NCBI GenBank assembly: GCA_963536495.1
Contig: CAUTAF010000004.1
Span: forward strand, 1-64,000
Direction: 5' to 3'
DNA from: CAJPPJ01 sp963536495
GTDB taxonomy: Bacteria > Bacillota_I > Bacilli_A > RF39 > UBA660
DNA length: 64,000 nucleotides
Shown in pieces: positions 59,390 to 64,000 of this stretch. The position numbers were made by a program, and so were the translations under genes. How positions within the stretch are numbered: position 1 is the stretch's first letter; the number at the start of each line of letters is the position of its first letter. A model generated the notes under the pieces. The model was not told where the DNA came from and made no database searches. It saw only the letters and a list, made by a program, of their open reading frames with translations.

Positions 59390-59496
59390 GCGAAACTTAG
59401 CTGTAAACAACAGTATAGTAGAAAAACTGTTTGAAAATTTTTTGTAAAAAATTTTTTTAAACAAAATATAAATATTTTTTAAAAAAGTTAAAAAAG

Positions 59497-59517
59497 ATTT
59501 TAATAAATTCTTAAAAA
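59497..59517. promoter_or_regulatory. 21-bp palindromic operator, diverged copy 5
   Basis: ATTTTAAT-AAATT-CTTAAAAA, upstream of the 59321 gene string, each arm with one mismatch to the consensus. Confidence 0.4.
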
Positions 59518-59520
59518 AAT

Positions 59521-59822
59521 TTGTTTAAATATATAGTGTATAGTACAATTAGAAAAAAGTGTCTTTTTAAAAAAGTAAATTTTTATATTTTTTCATTGAA
59601 AAAATTAGGGAAAATAATATATTTTTTTCAAAATTCTTCCAAAAATAATCTTAAATTTTTACAACTTGAAATTATTAAAAATAAATAAAAAAAATTTAAA
59701 AATTAAAACTTTAAATTTTAATCATTTACAAAATTAATAGTAACTATATATAAAACATATTTGTTCTTTATTTTAAAAAATGATATTATATGAATGGGGT
59801 ATTTTAGTCATTATTATTATGA
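59521..59822 (+). promoter_or_regulatory. Promoters leading into array G
   Basis: Two + strand promoter matches: TTGTTT 59521-59526, 17 bp, TACAAT 59544-59549; and TTGTTC 59761-59766, 17 bp, TATTAT 59784-59789 with extended TG, starting about 27 bp before the first repeat. The region has no ORF and is not similar to the A-E leader. A TTGAAAAAA...TTTTTTCAA inverted pair lies near 59597-59631. Confidence 0.5.
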
Positions 59823-59972
59823 ATTAAAGAATAACTATATTAGTTTTTAAAATTAAGAATTTTTTCTAGTTCTTTAAAATTAAAATGTAACTATGTAAGT
59901 TTTTAAAAATTAATTTACTTTTAGTAATTAGGCAATCTTTTTATTAAAGATTAACTATGTAAGTTTTTAAAT
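59823..59972 (+). CRISPR. CRISPR-like array G (3 repeats, 2 spacers)
   Basis: Repeats of the second flavour at 59823-59852, 59879-59908 and 59943-59972 (TAACTAT core, TTTTTAAA end). Spacers are 26 and 34 bp. Spacer 59909-59942 contains a 17-base segment matching, as reverse complement, 59992-60009 of the gene fragment just downstream (15/17); both encode DCLIT. Confidence 0.7.
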
Positions 59973-60095
59973 AAGGCATATAGAGGCGAACAAGATTGCT
60001 TGATTACTTTTGAAGTTTTTAAAAAATTGAAAGATGAAGTAATTAAACAGTTTGGAAGTGTTGAAAAATTTTTAAAAACAAGAAGAAACAGATAA
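59973..60095 (+). pseudogene. C-terminal remnant of an unidentified gene
   Basis: Directly after the last repeat an open frame without a start codon encodes about 40 residues (YRGEQDCLITFEVFKKLKDE, VIKQFGSVEKFLKTRRNR) and stops at 60093-60095. Its composition is protein-like, so this looks like the tail of a gene truncated by array or cassette recombination. The adjacent spacer encodes a related KKDCLITKSKL. Confidence 0.5.
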
Positions 60096-60149
60096 AGAAA
60101 CTTATTGTTTTAGAAATTTATTGTTTTAAAAAGTTGAGGAATGATTTAT

Positions 60150-60821
60150 ATGAAAATAAAATTAGAAAAAAAATTCATAACAACTTTAAGTGATATGAAA
60201 ATATTTACAGAATTTTACAATGAAATATTTATACCAAGTTTTAATTCAGAGATTGAATATGAAAGCCTAGACTATTATCGCTATTTAATTTCTAAAGGAC
60301 ATTTCAGTGGTAATAATAAATATGATAACTCTTACATTGTACTTTATTTATATAATGGAAATTTAATTGGAGGACTTTTATATCATAAGTTTACTTACTA
60401 TACAGCTATATCAAGACTTGTTATTAAAGAAGAATTTAGAAATCAAGGTATAGGAACTTCAATTTTAAAAGATTTTTTTGAAGAATATCATAAAACACCT
60501 ACTTTTTTATTAATAGGTAAAGACTATGAACAAGCATATAAATTCTTTAAAAAAAATAAATTTCAAATGATAGATTTTAATTATAAACAACCTGATTACA
60601 GTGATAAAAAAGTGAATGAATTAGTAATTTGTATAAAAGATGAAAATAAATCTATCATCAATAAAACTTTTTTGAAAAACTTCATTTATGACTATGTACA
60701 AACAGGAGTAGGAATTGATTACCCTAAAAAAAGTCAAATAGTTATGTCAATGTGGAAAGAAATTGATAAAAAAATCTATATAAAAATTTTAGATGATTTT
60801 GATGATACTTATTTGAAATAA
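60150..60821 (+). CDS. GNAT-family N-acetyltransferase
   Basis: 223 residues from ATG 60150, nine bases after AGGA; ATG 60141 is too close to it. Motif A: SRLVIKEEFRNQGIGTSILK (about residues 88-107) with the R/Q-x-x-G-x-G acetyl-CoA pyrophosphate loop, preceded by a beta strand NGNLIGGLLYHKF. A C-terminal extension of about 75 residues follows the GNAT core. Substrate unknown. The gene sits between array remnants G and H, in the position where other arrays are paired with accessory genes; toxins, antibiotic modification or metabolic roles are all possible. Confidence 0.75.
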   Translation: MKIKLEKKFITTLSDMKIFTEFYNEIFIPSFNSEIEYESLDYYRYLISKGHFSGNNKYDNSYIVLYLYNGNLIGGLLYHKFTYYTAISRLVIKEEFRNQGIGTSILKDFFEEYHKTPTFLLIGKDYEQAYKFFKKNKFQMIDFNYKQPDYSDKKVNELVICIKDENKSIINKTFLKNFIYDYVQTGVGIDYPKKSQIVMSMWKEIDKKIYIKILDDFDDTYLK

Positions 60822-60830
60822 GAAAAATAA

Positions 60831-60964
60831 CAAGAAAAATAACAAGATATGTTTTTAAAAAAATATGAGAATAAAAAATTGCGATTAATCACTAACAATA
60901 TATGTTTTTAAACACAACAAAAATAACAGTAAGAAAATTAAATAATAACAAGTTTTGTTAAAAG
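60831..60964 (+). CRISPR. Degenerate CRISPR-like remnant H (3 repeats)
   Basis: Degenerate first-flavour repeats at about 60831-60860, 60884-60913 and a tail-less one at 60937-60964, with short intervals of about 23 bp. No leader: it starts ten bases after the GNAT stop codon. It ends like the other arrays, with an AACAGTAA tract and the AAGAGTAG terminator. Confidence 0.55.
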
Positions 60965-60989
60965 ATAAGTTGTAGACAAAATGTCGACA

Positions 60990-61024
60990 ACTAAAAAAAA
61001 GAGTAGTTTTTACTACTCTTTTAT
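60990..61024 (+). terminator. Terminator of GNAT gene / remnant H
   Basis: AAAAGAGTAGT, TTT loop, ACTACTCTTTT: 11-bp perfect stem, bidirectional, same family as the terminators of arrays C and D. Confidence 0.85.
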
Positions 61025-61040
61025 ATTTGCCAAGAATATT

Positions 61041-64000
61041 TTATTGATAGTCAAAAAATACAGGGAATATTGAATTAGGTATATCTAATTCTTCTAATTT
61101 TGAACTCATTTGTTCAATGAAATTATTAATGAAAGCTAAATTTTTATTAGCTTTTATAAATTCTTCCATATATTTATAATAATCTTTTTGAGTTTCATTT
61201 TCTATTTGTTCTTTTAATTCTTTATATTTTTTGGAATGGATACTTGAATATTTATATAATTCAAAGTTATTGTCTATAAGTAGAGATGAAGATGAAGATT
61301 TACTCTTCTTTTCTTTTTCACTTGTAGATACTTCAAATTCTATTGTATCAAATTCCTTAGTGTAATTAAATGAAAGATTTCTCATACAAAGAGAAAATCT
61401 AAAAAATTCTAAAAGTTTTGTAGGAATTAAAAATAAATCAACAGATTTAAAATAATTAGTAATAGTTCCATTTTCTTCTACTGACTTAAAGCTGATATAA
61501 TTATTAAATGGACTTAATGGATTATTTACAATCTCTAATAACTTATCTCTAAATTCTATTTGTTTATCAACTATTACATTTCTTTTTATATCTTCAAAAT
61601 GTTCAGATATTTTTATATTAAGTTCATCTAAACTTGCGTCTGAAATTAATCCTATTTTTTTAAAAAGGATTTTTGAAAGTTCTACTAAATTTAAAATTCT
61701 TCTAAGTTTTAATTCATCAGTGAACACAATATCATATTCAAAATTATATTCGTTATACATTCCTAATAAGTGTAATCCTAACTCACCTTTACTTGAATTT
61801 CTCAAGATATTGGCAAAAACAAGTGTCTGTAAATAAATGTAATAACATATATCATAGATATTTTCAAAGTAAAAATTTTCTTCTATTGTATCAAAAACTA
61901 CAACTTCTTTTTCTTTGATATTTTTTATTTCTTCATTAGTTTCTTTATTTATTTCAATTTCTTCAGTTCTTATAATTTCTTTTCTTCCAATTAATTGTTT
62001 TTTCTTTAAGTTTAACTTAAATAAAGATACTTCACTTAGATGTTGTAAGGCTTTATCTATGATTTCTTTCTCTACTTCATCTATTTGGAAATTCTTTTTT
62101 AATACTTTCTTAAATTCAAATAGAAATTCTTTTTCAGATATATTAGGTATAGTTTTTAAGAAATTATTTATTTCTTTCACTATATTAAATTGATTTTCAG
62201 TAGAAGAAATATTGGTTTTATTAAAAATAGAATAGTCAAAATCTAAGAATGGATTGATGACATATTTATAATCTGTAACAACATTTTTTATTTCTTCTTC
62301 TTTTTTTAATTTATGTATTATATCTTCTTTTATTATATCTGTACTTTTAATATGATTTCTTAAATTAGATAATTTTTTCAAAACAACTGAATAATAATCT
62401 TTTTCTTTGTTTATATAATCCACTTCCCTATTATGAGGACATTTAGTATAGGTATCTATTGTAAATACCATAAAAAATCTATAAATAAATTTAGCTATAT
62501 TACTATTTTTTCTTGAATATTCTTCAAGAGTTTTAGGACTTTCCTTTTCTTTATTAAAAAAATCGTCATCAAATAAATCAAAGAAAATATCTTGAAGTTT
62601 AATAACATTAATAAAGAAATCTTTGAAATCTATTCTACTTGTTTTAAAGAAACTATTTCTATTTTTTTCGTTTTTTTCTAATTTTATTCTTTTGACGAAA
62701 TCTATACTATCAATATTTTCATTCATTTCTTTAGTCTTATCATATTCTTCTGTAAAAGAAGATATTACATTCATAAGTTGTAAGAATATATCAAATTCTT
62801 TAGGCTTTAATATAATTTTCAATTTATTTACTTCTTCTTTTAAAGTAATTTCATTATTTTCTGTTTCACCTTGTATTTTCTTTTTTAACATATTAGTTGA
62901 TATAAAAGTGAAATGAAGAAAAGCAATAATAAAATCAATGGTATTAAGTGGAAATAAAGAAATGTTTTTATAAAAGAATTTTTGTAATTCTTTGTATATG
63001 ATATTAGTTTGATAAAACATCAAGTTATCTTTTGGTTCAAGGGTTTGTTTATCTATTATATCTTTAATAAATAGAAGTTCAACATTAGAATTGAATACAA
63101 ATTTATTTCTTAAATTTTTGTTTATTTCTAAATAGACAAAATGCTTATGTGAAAAATTACCTTTTTCATCTAAGATAACTCTTTCAGTAACACCTAAATT
63201 ATACATTTTATTGGTAAAATTAATATTAATTTCTTCTTCAAAAAATTTATACACTTCTTCTTGAGTAGCATTTTTAAGAATTTTTGTAATTCTTTCCATA
63301 TAATCTTCTTCTTCACTTTTCTTTACTTCTAGGAAGAAATTTTTCATATTATCTTTAAAGTCATTTGCAATTCTAAGTCTATTTTCATTGATTTCTAATT
63401 TTACATCTTCGTTAGTGTTATCAATAACAATAGAATTATTTATTAAAGCCATTAAATTCTTCTTGTTTAAAATTTTCTTTAATCTATCTAATTCTCTTCT
63501 ACTAGGATTAGTAACAGTATCTAGTTTATCAAATTCTCCAAATAATAAAATATCTTCTAAATCATAAAGATTTATGATAACATTATATTTATTGAATTTC
63601 ACTTTCTCATCATCTTCAGAATTATCTTCAGTATTGTTTAAGTTTTTATTTTCTTTTCTTTCTTTATCTTCAAGTATACTTAAAATTAGTTTTTCATTTT
63701 CTTTTATTTGTTCTTCTGTATCAGCTTGTATTATTTTCTCCAATAAATCTTTTTCAAGCTGTAAGATAGTTCCATTCGTTATCTTTAAAGTTGCTACATT
63801 TCTTTTTGTATTTTCTTCACTCAAAGTAACAACAAAAGGCATAAGCTGATTTATATATTTTTTATACTTAACATCTTTAATATCATTACTTGAAAGTCTG
63901 CTATCTTTAGCAAGAATTATTTTTAATCCTCTTTCTTTTAAAACTATGTTATAGTTTTCTAAAAATTCTTTATCTATAACAAGTTGTCTTAATATCCATT
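61041..64000 (-). CDS. Large unknown protein, 5' end beyond the window
   Basis: The frame is open from the stop at 61041 to the right edge, at least 986 residues. The Met at 63842 (MPFVVTLSEENTKRN) is internal: it has no ribosome site and the frame continues upstream as WILRQLVIDKEF...NQLMPFV without a stop. The protein is lysine/asparagine/glutamate-rich and mostly helical, with an aromatic helix (LNTIDFIIAFLHFTFIST) near the middle and no clear membrane segments or catalytic motif. Ends IPNSIFPVFFDYQ. It could be a large structural or polymerase-like protein, but I do not recognise it. Confidence 0.55.
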   Translation of the reverse strand, partial: WILRQLVIDKEFLENYNIVLKERGLKIILAKDSRLSSNDIKDVKYKKYINQLMPFVVTLSEENTKRNVATLKITNGTILQLEKDLLEKIIQADTEEQIKENEKLILSILEDKERKENKNLNNTEDNSEDDEKVKFNKYNVIINLYDLEDILLFGEFDKLDTVTNPSRRELDRLKKILNKKNLMALINNSIVIDNTNEDVKLEINENRLRIANDFKDNMKNFFLEVKKSEEEDYMERITKILKNATQEEVYKFFEEEININFTNKMYNLGVTERVILDEKGNFSHKHFVYLEINKNLRNKFVFNSNVELLFIKDIIDKQTLEPKDNLMFYQTNIIYKELQKFFYKNISLFPLNTIDFIIAFLHFTFISTNMLKKKIQGETENNEITLKEEVNKLKIILKPKEFDIFLQLMNVISSFTEEYDKTKEMNENIDSIDFVKRIKLEKNEKNRNSFFKTSRIDFKDFFINVIKLQDIFFDLFDDDFFNKEKESPKTLEEYSRKNSNIAKFIYRFFMVFTIDTYTKCPHNREVDYINKEKDYYSVVLKKLSNLRNHIKSTDIIKEDIIHKLKKEEEIKNVVTDYKYVINPFLDFDYSIFNKTNISSTENQFNIVKEINNFLKTIPNISEKEFLFEFKKVLKKNFQIDEVEKEIIDKALQHLSEVSLFKLNLKKKQLIGRKEIIRTEEIEINKETNEEIKNIKEKEVVVFDTIEENFYFENIYDICYYIYLQTLVFANILRNSSKGELGLHLLGMYNEYNFEYDIVFTDELKLRRILNLVELSKILFKKIGLISDASLDELNIKISEHFEDIKRNVIVDKQIEFRDKLLEIVNNPLSPFNNYISFKSVEENGTITNYFKSVDLFLIPTKLLEFFRFSLCMRNLSFNYTKEFDTIEFEVSTSEKEKKSKSSSSSLLIDNNFELYKYSSIHSKKYKELKEQIENETQKDYYKYMEEFIKANKNLAFINNFIEQMSSKLEELDIPNSIFPVFFDYQ

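Noticed and set aside
63840..63842. ATG 63842 as the start of the right-most gene
   Set aside because: The frame continues without stop to base 64000 and the ATG has no ribosome site, so the gene is truncated by the window edge.
1581..63849. Many long open frames on the strand opposite to the large genes
   Set aside because: They mirror Lys/Glu-rich coding sequence, give Ser/Phe/Leu-rich products, lack ribosome sites and overlap well-supported genes.
1..64000. Local cas, transposase, integrase, tRNA or rRNA genes
   Set aside because: No protein here shows Cas1, Cas2, Cas3, Cas6, transposase or recombinase motifs, and no tRNA-like or rRNA-like segment was seen.
1..64000. Recoded stop codons (UGA as Gly or Trp)
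   Set aside because: Large genes end at normal stops including TGA, and TGG is used for Trp throughout.

Overview
This is a very AT-rich window. It has standard code, dense short-gap gene strings, AAGGGG/AGGAG ribosome sites, frequent TTG/GTG starts and TTGACA-17-TATAAT promoters with an extended TGG just before the -10. Base composition, promoter style and a VirB4-type conjugation ATPase beside its own DnaB helicase and DnaG primase suggest a large conjugative plasmid or integrative element of a low-GC anaerobe. Fusobacteriota are my first guess, Clostridia-like hosts the alternative; nothing here proves the host. No tRNA, rRNA, transposase or cas gene was recognised.

Layout. 1-9.7 kb: accessory genes read leftward (macro domain, Panacea/SocA-like, YkgJ-like Cys cluster, zinc-ribbon proteins, RlaP-like nucleotidyltransferase), interleaved with four CRISPR-like arrays on the + strand. 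9.8-23 kb: a leftward putative transfer operon with VirB4/TrbE-like ATPase, a cytoplasmic accessory protein, four signal-peptide proteins and a charged protein. 23-33.3 kb: a membrane protein, a protein with an SSB-like acidic tail, an XRE regulator, DnaB, small paralogous proteins, two more arrays, DnaG and an HTH protein. 33.5-55.4 kb: ten large, highly charged paralogues of unknown function. 55.5-59.3 kb: small proteins including two membrane-anchored HIRAN-like proteins. 59.4-64 kb: two array remnants flanking a GNAT acetyltransferase, then a large unknown gene that runs off the right edge.

The most unusual content is the set of eight dispersed cas-less arrays (about 54 repeats of 30 bp, spacers mostly 34-38 bp, type I-B-like repeat). 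Five share one divergent cassette: a leftward accessory gene with a strong promoter, back to back with a rightward promoter and a conserved leader of about 165 bp that ends in the array. Several spacers match, exactly or as diverged orthologues, genes lying beside the array: the macro gene (34/35), the primase (31/35), a small gene next to DnaB (first 22 nt exact), the Panacea gene (27/36) and a gene fragment. In these five cases the predicted guide is antisense to the gene. Two readings fit. One is arsenal against sister plasmids, with self copies escaping by mutation or PAM loss. The other is guide-based regulation of neighbouring genes using Cas proteins encoded elsewhere. The neighbour bias makes the second worth testing.

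A second theme is a family of about fourteen charged proteins. Most end in an acidic-hydrophobic-x-Phe C-terminus; the ten large ones share three internal modules. A 21-bp palindrome (ATTTTAAG-N5-CTTAAAAT) lies at the XRE gene and, more or less degenerate, upstream of four downstream operons, suggesting a common regulon.
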